From contig WYBX01000142.1 of assembly GCA_011525695.1 (NCBI GenBank), positions 1 through 60,952 of the forward strand: DNA of 60,952 nt, written 5' to 3'. Of the stretch, positions 11,601-19,796 are shown piece after piece (position 1 is the stretch's first letter; each line of letters opens with the position of its first letter). The notes under the pieces are model-generated. The model did not search any database and had not been told where the DNA came from. It saw nothing but the letters and a program-made list of their open reading frames with translations. Source of the DNA: Verrucomicrobiia bacterium. Its GTDB lineage: Bacteria > Verrucomicrobiota > Verrucomicrobiia > Opitutales > Opitutaceae. The position numbers and the translations under genes were made by a program.

Positions 11601-11698
11601 ATGGGAGGGCCGTGCTCCGTCACGGCCACGAAGTCGGATCAGCTATGCAATATGATTTTCCCATCAGGTTTGAGGACGCCACGGAGGTCGTCCCTCCA
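11601..11698 (+). repeat. Composite two-hairpin repeat, copy 2
   Basis: Starts ATGGGAGGGCCGTGCTCCGT and ends in GAGGACGCCACGGAGGTCGT followed by CCCTCCA. The outer 45 bases of each side match copy 1 closely; the middle (about 35 bases) is diverged. Confidence 0.75.
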
Positions 11699-11751
11699 TG
11701 AATGAGTCTTCGAATGCTGGCGCCGCAGCTTTCTCGCTCCAGCAAGGCCGT

Positions 11752-12090
11752 CTACTTTGCGAGCGGCAAACTGGCTTCCGCGCCGAAGAGCATCAGGAGG
11801 GCCCACGCCGTTCCGCCCGCCAGCACCAGTCCGATGAAGAAGAGGATCGTGCAGAACGGCTTGTCCCACCGCAGATGCATGAAATAGAAAATCACGTAGA
11901 GGAACTTGACCGCGGAGAGGACGACCAGCGTCGTGACCACGATCCATTTCGCAAAGGGGATATAGACGATCACAATCTCGATGCCCGTGATGACGGCGAG
12001 GAGCATCGCGATCTGGACGTAGATTTGGAATTTGCTGACGTCGTGACTGTCATCGTGCCGGGCGGCAACGGCATGGGAGGGTGCGCTCAT
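11752..12090 (-). CDS. ctaF: Cytochrome c oxidase subunit IV (caa3-type, small subunit)
   Basis: A 112-residue protein with a short polar N-terminus and three predicted transmembrane helices, the layout of prokaryotic subunit IV (CtaF/CoxD, COX4_pro). A hallmark is LYVIFYFMHLRWDKPF, the conserved loop after the second helix. It is not catalytic and stabilises the oxidase. The ATG at 12090 (MSAPSHAVAARHDD) is preferred over an in-frame ATG at 12129 that lies in low-complexity sequence. The subunit III gene ends 158 bp upstream on the same strand. Confidence 0.88.
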   Translation of the reverse strand: MSAPSHAVAARHDDSHDVSKFQIYVQIAMLLAVITGIEIVIVYIPFAKWIVVTTLVVLSAVKFLYVIFYFMHLRWDKPFCTILFFIGLVLAGGTAWALLMLFGAEASLPLAK

Positions 12091-12091
12091 G

Positions 12092-12245
12092 GATGGAAGA
12101 GGGACGAAGGGCGAGGGACCAAAGACCAAGGACTGGGGACCAGGGATCAGGGTCTAGAGTCTCGGATCTAGGATATTGGGTCTAGTGGATTGGAATGGTG
12201 GGCCCGGTTTCCGCTGGCGTCCTTGGGCCTTTGTCCCTGGTCCTT
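12092..12245. repeat. Low-complexity island between subunit III and IV genes
   Basis: Imperfect GGGACCAAAGACCAAGGACT units pass into GGGTCTAGAGTCTCGGATCT-type units and end in TGTCCCTGGTCCTTT, which is inverted relative to the first block. It shares its unit with 11257-11377. It fills almost the whole gap inside an operon, so the mRNA must carry it. Confidence 0.65.
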
Positions 12246-12248
12246 TCA

Positions 12249-13109
12249 TCAGATATACTCCAGGAGGTAGACGGCGGTGAAGATCACGATCCAGACGATG
12301 TCGACGAAGTGCCAGTACAGGCCCATGGACTCGACATCGATGGCGTTGGCTTCCGTGAACTGCACGGCGCCGCGGGGCCGGGCGAACCAGAACAGCAGCC
12401 CGTAGCCGATCAGGGTGGCGGCGAGGAACAGAAATTCACTGCTGAAGAAGTGGCTGATCCCGGCGCCGAGCCCCGGCTCGGTTTGCAGGCTGTGAACGAG
12501 CCCGAGCGTGACCTTGAGGGTGAGGAGCAACGTCAGGATCAGCACGCCGGCGTGCAGCAGCTGGTGGGAGAGCCAGGAGCGGCCCCAGGGATTGCCGGGG
12601 GCGGGCTTGAAGGAACGCACATACATCAGGCTGAGCCAGAGGACGCCAATGGCGACGTGGCAGCCATGGGTGCCGGTGAGCGTATAAAAGGTCGTTCCGA
12701 GCAGGCTGTTCGACAGCGTCATGTTCCGCTCGTGAACGAAGTGGTTGAATTCGTACACCTGGCAGCCCAGGAAGATCAGGCCGAAGAAGATGGTGGTGAG
12801 CAGCGACCAGCGGCAGCTCTTCACATTGCCCTTCTGAATGGCGGTGACGGCGAGTGCCATCATCAGCGACGACATCAGGAGGATGAAGGTCGAGAACGAG
12901 GTGAGCTCGGGGCTGAAGACGACCTTGGGATCCAGCCCGCCGGCAGGCGGGTGCAGCCGGTAGATCAGGTGCGTGGAAATCAGCGCGCCAAAGAACATGC
13001 AGTCCGAGGCCAGGAAAGCCCACATGAGGAGCTTCTTGTTCGGAATGCCGGTGGACGTGCTCGGATCGTGATGGTGGTCGATCGTGGCGGTGGCCGCGTG
13101 TGCGCTCAT
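12249..13109 (-). CDS. ctaE: Cytochrome c oxidase subunit III
   Basis: A 286-residue polytopic protein of the subunit III family. Family landmarks include LLMWAFLASDCMFFGALIST near residue 27 and, further on, YTLTGTHGCHVAIGVLWL near 160, with EFLFLAA and YWHFVDIVWIVIFTAVYLLE at the C-terminus. The TGxHGxHV and YWHFVDxVW signatures are near universal in the family. It supports stability and proton uptake of subunit I and has no redox centre. The N-terminus is His-rich (ATIDHHHDPS). It lies 31 bp downstream of the subunit I gene in the same operon. Confidence 0.95.
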   Translation of the reverse strand: MSAHAATATIDHHHDPSTSTGIPNKKLLMWAFLASDCMFFGALISTHLIYRLHPPAGGLDPKVVFSPELTSFSTFILLMSSLMMALAVTAIQKGNVKSCRWSLLTTIFFGLIFLGCQVYEFNHFVHERNMTLSNSLLGTTFYTLTGTHGCHVAIGVLWLSLMYVRSFKPAPGNPWGRSWLSHQLLHAGVLILTLLLTLKVTLGLVHSLQTEPGLGAGISHFFSSEFLFLAATLIGYGLLFWFARPRGAVQFTEANAIDVESMGLYWHFVDIVWIVIFTAVYLLEYI

Positions 13110-13140
13110 GGATCAGAAAGCGGAGGTCGAAATGTCCGGA

Positions 13141-15117
13141 CTAGTGGTGGGCCTTGGCGTCGTCCTCGATGACGTTGCCGTCCTTGTCGAGGTGAAGGTG
13201 GTAGCCCTCGTTGCCCTCGAGCGACCAGAAGTAGATTCCGATCAGCATCACGGCGCCGCCGACCAGCGAGATGCCCAGTTTCGGTCCGATGCCGGGCCCG
13301 GGGATCGGGGCGAAGGCGCTGAAGCCAATTGCGCCGATCAGGATCCCAAGGCTGGTCACGAACGGCCAGATGGACCCGAACGGCATGTGGATCCCGCCGT
13401 GGGCATCCTCCTCGCGGGCATGTTCGGCATTTTCGCGGGCGATCTCCTCGCGGTGGTGCTTCTCGTACCACCAGGCATCGCGGGCATGGACGGTCGGAAT
13501 GACGCGGAAGTTGTATTCGGGCGGAGGATTCGGCAGCGACCACTCGAGCGTGCGACCGTCCCAGATGTCCCGCTTCACCCGCTGGCCGCGGAAATAGGTG
13601 TACGCCATTACGATGAAGTAGATCAGGACACCGAGCCCCAGGATATAGGAGCCGATGGTCGCGAGCAGGTTGGGGAAATTCCAGCCGAGGTTGGGATCGT
13701 AGGTGAAGGTGCGGCGCGGCATCCCATTCAGCCCGAGGAAGTGCATCGGGAAGAAGGTGACGTTGAAGCCGACGAAGATGACCCAGAACGAAAGCTTGCC
13801 CCAGAATTCGCTCACCTTCCGGCCGAACATGAGCGGGAACCAATAGTGGATGCCGGCGAGCAGCGCGAAGAGCGAGCCGCCGATCAGCACGTAGTGGAAG
13901 TGGGCAATGACGAAATAGGAGTCCTGCTGCTGCGCATCGGCCGGGGCGGCGGCGTGCATCACGCCGGAGAAGCCGCCGATCATGAACATCCAGACGAACC
14001 CGAGCGCGAACATCATCGGGGTCCGCATCTGCAGATGCCCGCCCCAGAGGGTGCCAATCCAGTTGAAAATCTTCACACCGGTCGGCACGGCGATTGCCAT
14101 GGTCGCGAGGGCAAACGCCGCTGTGGCCACCGTGCCCATGCCGGTGGTGAACATGTGATGGCTCCAGACGGCGAAGCCCAGGAACCCGATGGCCGCGCCG
14201 GAGAACACCACGATGGGATAGCCGAACAGCGGCTTCCGGGAAAACGTGGGCAGGATTTCCGAGATGATGCCCATCGCCGGCAGGATCAGGATGTACACCT
14301 CCGGATGTCCGAACACCCAGAAGAGGTGCTGCCAGAGAATCGGCATGCCTCCCAGCGAGACCTCGAAGAAGCCGGTCCCGAAATTGCGATCCATCATCAG
14401 CTCCACCAGCGCGATCGTGATGGCGGGGAAGGAAAGGATGATGAGGAACGACGTGATCAGCGTCATCCAGGTGAACACCGGCAGCCGCATCATCGTCATG
14501 CCCGGGGCGCGCATGTTGATGATGGTGACGATGAAGTTCAGCGAGGCGGCGATGGAGGCGACGCCGAGCAGCTGGAGGCCCATCACCCAGTAATCGATCG
14601 AGTGCTTCGGGATGAAGGTCTTCGAGGTGAGCGGGGCATAGCCGAACCAGCCGCCGTCCGGGGCGCCATGGGTCGCCTGCGGCAGAAACCAGCCGATGTT
14701 CAGGATGATCGCGCCCGCCACGAACGTCCACAGCGAGAAGGCATTCAGCCGCGGGAAGGCGACGTCGCGGGCGCCAATCTGCAGCGGCATGATGAAGTTG
14801 AAGAACGCCGACGACAGCGGCATCACCGCCAGGAAGATCATCGTCGTCCCGTGCATCGTGAACAGCGTGTTGTACTGCTGGGCGGTGAGCAGGTCGTTGT
14901 TCGGCACCATCAGCTGCGTGCGGATGAGCAGCGCCTCGAATCCGCCAACCAGGAAGAAGAACAGCGCGAAGAATCCGTAGAGGAACCCGATGCGCTTGTG
15001 GTCGACGGTGATCAGCCAGCCCCAGAGGCCGGTCTTCCCCGTGGGATGCGCGAGCAGCCGGGGTTGCGCCGGCGCATGCTCCTCGCGGGTGAGGTAGGCG
15101 GATTTAGCCAGTTCCAT
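13141..15117 (-). CDS. ctaD: Cytochrome c oxidase subunit I (A-type haem-copper oxidase, caa3)
   Basis: The 658-residue catalytic subunit that reduces O2 to water and pumps protons. H89 and H408 are the likely low-spin haem ligands, H406 the high-spin one. The CuB site is H271 with the cross-linked Y275 (FGHPEVYI) plus H320-H321. E273 in this motif marks an A1-type D-channel. About 12 helices form the core; the C-terminal 100 residues add two extra helices as in other caa3 enzymes and end in a charged tail. It sits 39 bp downstream of subunit II. No Shine-Dalgarno is seen at the ATG. Confidence 0.98.
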   Translation of the reverse strand: MELAKSAYLTREEHAPAQPRLLAHPTGKTGLWGWLITVDHKRIGFLYGFFALFFFLVGGFEALLIRTQLMVPNNDLLTAQQYNTLFTMHGTTMIFLAVMPLSSAFFNFIMPLQIGARDVAFPRLNAFSLWTFVAGAIILNIGWFLPQATHGAPDGGWFGYAPLTSKTFIPKHSIDYWVMGLQLLGVASIAASLNFIVTIINMRAPGMTMMRLPVFTWMTLITSFLIILSFPAITIALVELMMDRNFGTGFFEVSLGGMPILWQHLFWVFGHPEVYILILPAMGIISEILPTFSRKPLFGYPIVVFSGAAIGFLGFAVWSHHMFTTGMGTVATAAFALATMAIAVPTGVKIFNWIGTLWGGHLQMRTPMMFALGFVWMFMIGGFSGVMHAAAPADAQQQDSYFVIAHFHYVLIGGSLFALLAGIHYWFPLMFGRKVSEFWGKLSFWVIFVGFNVTFFPMHFLGLNGMPRRTFTYDPNLGWNFPNLLATIGSYILGLGVLIYFIVMAYTYFRGQRVKRDIWDGRTLEWSLPNPPPEYNFRVIPTVHARDAWWYEKHHREEIARENAEHAREEDAHGGIHMPFGSIWPFVTSLGILIGAIGFSAFAPIPGPGIGPKLGISLVGGAVMLIGIYFWSLEGNEGYHLHLDKDGNVIEDDAKAHH

Positions 15118-15156
15118 GATTCGTGGTTCGTTGATGATTTTGAAAGGGGGCGCGGC

Positions 15157-16407
15157 TCACTTGAGGCTCTCGAGGTACGCGACGATCGCGGTCTCCTCCT
15201 CGGGAGTCATGGTGATCCGGTTGTCGACATAGGCCTTGCCCATCTTGTTGCCCGGCTTCACCGCCGCCGGATTGCTAATCCAGCGATGGAGCTGCTCACG
15301 ATTGTTCTCGAGCAGCCCGCCCGCGATCGTGGAGCGGGAGCCCACGTGGGTGAGATCGGGCCCGAGAATCCCGGCGGCGGCATGGCCGCGGACGGTATGG
15401 CAGGTGTTGCAGGTCTTGGCGGCAAACAGCTCGCGGCCGCGCGCGATCAGCGCAGGGTCCTCGTTTCGCTCCGGCTCCTGCTTGGCACGCCAGGATTCGA
15501 GCGGCGCGATGTCGAACTGCTCGGTGACGCCCGCCTCGTTTTGCCCGAAGCTCCGCAATGCCGCGAACTGCGGCTTCGGCCGGCTGGCATCCGCCGCACT
15601 GGCCTCGACGGTGCGCGCGGTCTGGAGCTGCTGCTCGAGCCACTGGTTGAACTCGTCGGGCGCGAGCGCGATGACCCGGAAACGCATCACGGCATGCGAG
15701 TCGCCGCAGTATTCCGCGCACTGACCCCAGTAATATCCGGGCTTGTCAGCCTGGAGCCACAGGTGGTTCGCGCGGTTCGGAATCATGTCGACCTTGCCCG
15801 CGAGCTTCGGAACCCAGAAGGAATGAATCACGTCGACGGTCCGCAGGTGGACCTGCACCGGCCGGCCTGCCGGGATCACGAGTTCGTTGGCCGAGATCAG
15901 CGGGGTCTTGCTGTTGGCGTCGACCGCGGCCTGTTCGGCCGGGTATTCAAATTTGAACCACCATTGGTAGCCTACCGCCGTGACCTCGTAGGCGTTGGCC
16001 TTGTCGGCCTCGGGAATGTCATACGTGTACCAGATCGCCCGCAGGGTCGGCACGGCGATGATGACGAGGGCGAGCACGGAGGCGCCAATCAGGCTGAGTT
16101 CGACCAGGGGGTTGCCATGGCTTTGTTCGGGCGGGGCGGCGTGTTCTTCGGCCTCGTTGCGGGCCCGGAACTTCAGGGTCGCATAGGCCAGGGCGCCGCC
16201 CACCAGCACGAAGATGACGGAGGTGACCCAGACGGTGACGTAGAAGACCTTCAGCTGTTCCCGAGCGACGGGTCCATCGACCACGATGGTCGATTGGTGG
16301 CCGTCCATCTGCCAAAAATTGTAGTCGCAACCGGCGAGCAGGGCGATTCCGGCGAGGGCGACGCAGAGGCGGCTCCACCGGGCTAGAGTCGGCAGGAATT
16401 TGGGCAT
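15157..16407 (-). CDS. ctaC: Cytochrome c oxidase subunit II with fused cytochrome c (caa3)
   Basis: A 416-residue lipoprotein: the lipobox LLAGC gives C27, two membrane helices follow (about 52-77 and 103-127), then the CuA cupredoxin domain and a C-terminal cytochrome c. CuA ligands are H195, C230, E232 (backbone), C234, H238 and M241 (CAEYCGDSHAVM). The haem motif CNTCH is at 333-337, with M389 or M400 as sixth ligand. The fusion makes the enzyme able to take electrons directly from a bound cytochrome. I use the ATG at 16407; an in-frame ATG at 16449 lies outside the family N-terminus. First gene of the operon. Confidence 0.97.
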   Translation of the reverse strand: MPKFLPTLARWSRLCVALAGIALLAGCDYNFWQMDGHQSTIVVDGPVAREQLKVFYVTVWVTSVIFVLVGGALAYATLKFRARNEAEEHAAPPEQSHGNPLVELSLIGASVLALVIIAVPTLRAIWYTYDIPEADKANAYEVTAVGYQWWFKFEYPAEQAAVDANSKTPLISANELVIPAGRPVQVHLRTVDVIHSFWVPKLAGKVDMIPNRANHLWLQADKPGYYWGQCAEYCGDSHAVMRFRVIALAPDEFNQWLEQQLQTARTVEASAADASRPKPQFAALRSFGQNEAGVTEQFDIAPLESWRAKQEPERNEDPALIARGRELFAAKTCNTCHTVRGHAAAGILGPDLTHVGSRSTIAGGLLENNREQLHRWISNPAAVKPGNKMGKAYVDNRITMTPEEETAIVAYLESLK

Positions 16408-16572
16408 GTGGGCTGTCGGAAGGGGGAAATGTGGGCGGCTCGAAGCCAAAACCGGACAGAGTTTGCGAAGGGCGAGCTATTTCAAGCCATAATCCGCGTA
16501 AATTGCCGTACTGTGCGCATATTTTGTCCTAAGATGGCAGATGTTTCCGTTGCTAATTCTGGCGGCGCGAGG

Positions 16573-16590
16573 GCCGGTTCTATTACCGGC
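16573..16590. promoter_or_regulatory. Inverted repeat in the oxidase-azurin divergent promoter region
   Basis: GCCGGT-N6-ACCGGC is a perfect 6-bp inverted repeat in the 237-bp gap between the divergent ctaC and azurin genes, 55 bp from the azurin start. It could be an operator shared by the two transcription units; no regulator is known for it. Confidence 0.3.
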
Positions 16591-16644
16591 GTAAATGCCC
16601 TTCGGGTTTGCAAGTTGCGGATCGCTGTCCACCGTGTGGCCGCC

Positions 16645-17184
16645 ATGAAAATCACCCACGTTACACTCGCGATGGTTACCGCGCTGCTAGCCTCCGGCTG
16701 CGGCCAGAAAGAGACCGCGAAAGGCGGCAATTCAGCGGCGGCGCCGACGCAGACGGAGGCGAATGCCGCCGCGACGGCGACGTCGACTCCGGCGGAAAAG
16801 ACCGCCGCGCGGGTGATTGAGATTACCGCCAACGATCAGATGAAGTTCAGCGTCACCCGGATCGAGGCCAAGGCGGGGGAGGAAATCAAGGTGGTGCTGC
16901 GGAACGTTGGCCAGTTGCCGAAGGAGGCGATGGGGCACAACTGGGTGCTGCTGAAGCCGGGTTCGGATGTGAACGCGTTTTCCACGACGGCCATGTCGGC
17001 CCGGGACAAGGACTACATTCCGGATTCGTTGAAGAACCAGATAATCGCCCACACGGCGTTGCTGGGACCGCGGCAGAGCGACGAAGTGACGTTTGTGGTG
17101 CCGGCGGCGGGCGAGTATCCCTTCCTGTGCTCGTTCCCCGCGCACGCGATGGCCGGCATGAAGGGCGTGCTCGTGGCGAAGTGA
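16645..17184 (+). CDS. Azurin-type blue copper lipoprotein
   Basis: A 179-residue type I copper protein. The signal peptide ends in the lipobox LLASGC (C19), followed by a 35-residue Ala/Thr-rich linker and the azurin fold. The copper ligands are H98 (MGHNWV), C162 and H167 (LCSFPAH) and the axial M172 (AGMKG). It would shuttle single electrons in the periplasm, most likely to the CuA site of the divergently encoded caa3 oxidase. I start at 16645, since the signal peptide begins there; a reading frame open upstream has no signal. A hairpin repeat follows the stop. Confidence 0.93.
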   Translation: MKITHVTLAMVTALLASGCGQKETAKGGNSAAAPTQTEANAAATATSTPAEKTAARVIEITANDQMKFSVTRIEAKAGEEIKVVLRNVGQLPKEAMGHNWVLLKPGSDVNAFSTTAMSARDKDYIPDSLKNQIIAHTALLGPRQSDEVTFVVPAAGEYPFLCSFPAHAMAGMKGVLVAK

Positions 17185-17190
17185 CGTTTT

Positions 17191-17286
17191 TGGAGGGACG
17201 ACCTCCGTGTCGTCCACAGCCCGATAGGAACCACTGAATGCGCAGCCGATCCAGGTTTGCGGCCGGGACGGAGCCCGGCCCTCCAT
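17191..17286 (-). repeat. Composite two-hairpin repeat, copy 3 (inverted)
   Basis: Read on the minus strand it starts ATGGAGGGCCGGGCTCCGTC and ends GACACGGAGGTCGTCCCTCC, like copies 1 and 2. It lies between the convergent azurin and DUF420 genes, beginning six bases after the azurin stop. Confidence 0.7.
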
Positions 17287-17339
17287 GACTCCGAAGCTGA
17301 TTGGTCGCAGCCAGGCCTGTGCCCCTGCGAGCACCTCGC

Positions 17340-17807
17340 TCACCGTGCCGCGGGCCACCACTGGTACAGGAAGAAATAGACGAGCACGCCGGTGATGCTC
17401 ACGTAGTACCAGATGGGAAACGTCCACCGGGCCCAGGCCCGGTGGCGTTCGATGTTGCCCTTCAGCGCGAGCGCGAACGTGCGTGGCACCAGGAACGCGA
17501 TCGCCATCGCCAGCACGATGTGCGTGAGCAGCATCATGAAGTAAATCGTCCGAATCGCCCCCTCGCCGCCGAACGGCGTGTGGACGCCGCGGACGAGGAT
17601 TTTGTGGCCCACATAGCCAATCAGGAAGAGGGCCGACACCGCGCCGGCGCTGAGCATGCACAGCCGGTGCCGCCGAATCAGCCCGGTTCGCCGATCCAGA
17701 TCGGACTCCCGGCGCGCCCGCCGGACAAACACGAAGCCGGCGGTCATCAGCACGGTGGAGCATGCATTGAGCGCCGCGTTGAGCGCAGGAATGTCCTGGA
17801 GGGTCAT
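17340..17807 (-). CDS. DUF420 family membrane protein
   Basis: A 155-residue protein with about four to five membrane helices. Features of the DUF420 family are LNAALNACSTVLMTAGFVFV at the N-terminus, HRLCMLSAGAVSALFLIGYV, the tract IRTIYFMMLLTHIVLAM and RHRAWARWTFPIWYYVSITG. The conserved H residues in these helices are candidates for haem or copper binding; the function is unknown, but the gene is commonly found with cytochrome oxidase assembly genes. Its ATG overlaps the ctaB stop by four bases (ATGA), so it is translationally coupled. It is the last gene of the ctaA-ctaB operon. Confidence 0.85.
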   Translation of the reverse strand: MTLQDIPALNAALNACSTVLMTAGFVFVRRARRESDLDRRTGLIRRHRLCMLSAGAVSALFLIGYVGHKILVRGVHTPFGGEGAIRTIYFMMLLTHIVLAMAIAFLVPRTFALALKGNIERHRAWARWTFPIWYYVSITGVLVYFFLYQWWPAAR

Positions 17808-18688
17808 GATGCGATCAAACGGTCGGCGACCAGTGCGCCCAGCACGAGCGGAAGATAGATGATCGAGCCGAAGAACAGCTTGCGGGCCGCGAGGTCGCGC
17901 CCCTCCGGATGCATGAAGACGATCGCCCGCCACAGGAACCAGGAACCGAAAACGGCTGCCGCGAGCCCGTAGGCCCGGGTCGCGAGCCCCAGGAAGACGG
18001 GCAGGAGGCTCACCACCACCAGCGCCGCGGTGTTGATGAACGACCAGATGGCCACCATTTTTCCCGACTCATCGCGCACCGGCAGCATCGGGAAATGAAC
18101 CGCCGAGTAATCGCGGCGATAGGTCCAGGCGATCGACATGAAGTGGGGGATTTGCCAGAAGAAGAGGACGCCGAAGAGAATCCAGCCGAGCGCCGTGACC
18201 CGGCCCTCGCCGGCCGACCAGCCGATCAGCGGCGGAAAGGCGCCAGCCACGGCCCCAATCTCGGTGCTGAACAGCGACCAGCGCTTCGCCGGCGTGTACC
18301 ACCCGACATAGGAGACGATCGTGAGCAGCGTGAAGAGGGCCGCGAAGCGATCCACCCTGGCGAAGAGCAGGAACAGCGCGGCGATGCACATCAGCCAGCC
18401 GAGGACGAAAGCGGAACCGGTCGCCACCTTCCCGGTGGGAATCGGGCGGTCGGCGGTGCGTTTCATCAGCGCGTCCGTGTCATGCTCGAGCCACTGGTTG
18501 AGTGCGGCGACTCCGCCGGCCGCCAGCGAGGTGCCCACGAGCAGGAGGATGAACTTGACCGGATCCGACGGGGGCCGGGCGGCAAAATAACCCACCATGG
18601 CGGTGAGCACCGAGAGCATGCTCAGCCGCGGCTTGGTGAGCTCGAGGTAATCCCGGAACCGGGCGGGCGGCGCGGCAGGCGGATTCAT
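17804..18688 (-). CDS. ctaB: Protoheme IX farnesyltransferase (haem O synthase)
   Basis: A 294-residue UbiA-family prenyltransferase with about nine helices. It begins FRDYLELTKPRLSMLSVLTA. The first Asp-rich motif is NQWLEHDTDALMKRT (about 84-98), which binds farnesyl diphosphate through Mg2+, and the family signature YTPAKRW lies further on. It attaches the hydroxyethylfarnesyl group to haem b to give haem O, which CtaA then oxidises. Start and stop codons overlap neighbours by four bases at both ends (ATGA), giving a tight ctaA-ctaB-DUF420 operon. Confidence 0.96.
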   Translation of the reverse strand: MNPPAAPPARFRDYLELTKPRLSMLSVLTAMVGYFAARPPSDPVKFILLLVGTSLAAGGVAALNQWLEHDTDALMKRTADRPIPTGKVATGSAFVLGWLMCIAALFLLFARVDRFAALFTLLTIVSYVGWYTPAKRWSLFSTEIGAVAGAFPPLIGWSAGEGRVTALGWILFGVLFFWQIPHFMSIAWTYRRDYSAVHFPMLPVRDESGKMVAIWSFINTAALVVVSLLPVFLGLATRAYGLAAAVFGSWFLWRAIVFMHPEGRDLAARKLFFGSIIYLPLVLGALVADRLIAS

Positions 18689-19710
18689 GGTTGTCCTGCG
18701 GTTGCAGCTCCGGAGGCATGCAACCGCCCGGCCGCCGCCGCACGGCCTTCGATTACATTCCGATGGGCGAACCACGTCAGCCAGAACGTGACCGCCATCA
18801 GCAGCGCGCCGACCACGACATGCGCGGTCGTCATGCTGGCCTGGCGGAAGGTCCAGATGATCTGCGCGCCGAGGAGGATTTGGAGCACGAGCAGGGCCGA
18901 GAGCGCGACGGCCGCAACCCGCATGAGCCGGGTCGCGTGCCGATCCCGCCACACCAGCGTGCTGAAATAAACCAGGGCCACTCCGAGGACGACCGCCATC
19001 GCCCGGTGGGCGAAATGAATGCCGACGCGAAAATTCCACTCGGCCGGGAGCCACGCGCCATCGGGCGTGGAATGGGGGAAGGTCGGGATCGCGAGCCCGG
19101 CGCCATTGTGCCGCATCAGGGTGGCAATGATGAGTTGGCCGAGCATCAGTGCACTGCAAATCAGCCCGACGTGGCGCACCTTCGGGGCGAGGCCGACGTT
19201 TTCCTCGATCCAGGCCCGCGAGCAGCCGGCCGCGATCCCGATCAGCAGGCAGACGTAAACTTGTGCGAGCACGCCGTGGGGAACCCGCAGCATCTGGCCG
19301 AGCGACATCTCGAAACCCGGCACATCAACCGCGTCGAGCAGCACCCGCTTGCCGCCGATCACGCCTTGGATGACGACGATGGCAAGCGCCCACCAGCCCA
19401 ATTGCCGGAGCCAGCGGCGCTCCTCCGTCCGGGCAAGCCAGACCGCGAGCCCGATCGTGATCAGACCCATCACCGTCCCGGAGAGCCGATGGGAGTGTTC
19501 CGCGAACATCGAGATATCGCGGAGCCAGCCTTCGGGGTTGATTGAGCCATTCGAGAGCGGCCAGTCGGGAAACGCCATCCCCGCCCCGATGCTGGTGGTG
19601 AAGGCGCCGAGCGTGACGAGGACGAATACCCACGCACCGCCCAGCGCCGCGAACACCGCCAGCGCAGGCTTATGATGGGAGGTGCGGCGTGGGTTGGGAG
19701 TCGCGTCCAT
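18685..19710 (-). CDS. ctaA: Haem A synthase (COX15/CtaA family)
   Basis: A 341-residue membrane enzyme that oxidises the C8 methyl of haem O to a formyl group. It has eight predicted helices in two four-helix halves. Candidate haem ligands are the His pairs in EHSHRLSGT (about 70-78), VPHGVLAQ, IHFAHRAMAV and MTTAHVVVG. FPDWPLSNGSINP is a conserved family motif. It is the first gene of the haem A operon and overlaps ctaB by four bases. The upstream region faces the CusF-SCO gene, so a divergent promoter of about 85 bp serves both. Confidence 0.95.
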   Translation of the reverse strand: MDATPNPRRTSHHKPALAVFAALGGAWVFVLVTLGAFTTSIGAGMAFPDWPLSNGSINPEGWLRDISMFAEHSHRLSGTVMGLITIGLAVWLARTEERRWLRQLGWWALAIVVIQGVIGGKRVLLDAVDVPGFEMSLGQMLRVPHGVLAQVYVCLLIGIAAGCSRAWIEENVGLAPKVRHVGLICSALMLGQLIIATLMRHNGAGLAIPTFPHSTPDGAWLPAEWNFRVGIHFAHRAMAVVLGVALVYFSTLVWRDRHATRLMRVAAVALSALLVLQILLGAQIIWTFRQASMTTAHVVVGALLMAVTFWLTWFAHRNVIEGRAAAAGRLHASGAATAGQP

Positions 19711-19796
19711 GAGCCGGGCAAAGGTCCAGCAGAAGCGCCGATGCTGCCCGCCGCAAACCCTTTGACAAATTTTTCCACCGGCGAATCGGTAGGAGG

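Larger units (their letters stand above)
11228..11751. other. 524-bp repeat-rich gap inside the oxidase cluster
   Basis: No convincing coding region. From ctaG upwards it holds a low-complexity island (11257-11377), a long inverted repeat (11467-11538) and a composite two-hairpin repeat (11601-11698). Such an insertion between ctaG and the subunit IV gene would probably uncouple ctaG expression. Confidence 0.7.

Noticed and set aside
13084..16386. A reading frame of 1100 codons on the plus strand, antisense to ctaE, ctaD and ctaC
   Set aside because: It is the mirror of a GC-rich coding strand; its translation is rich in Arg, Gly, Asp and His with no known fold, and the minus-strand genes are unmistakable.
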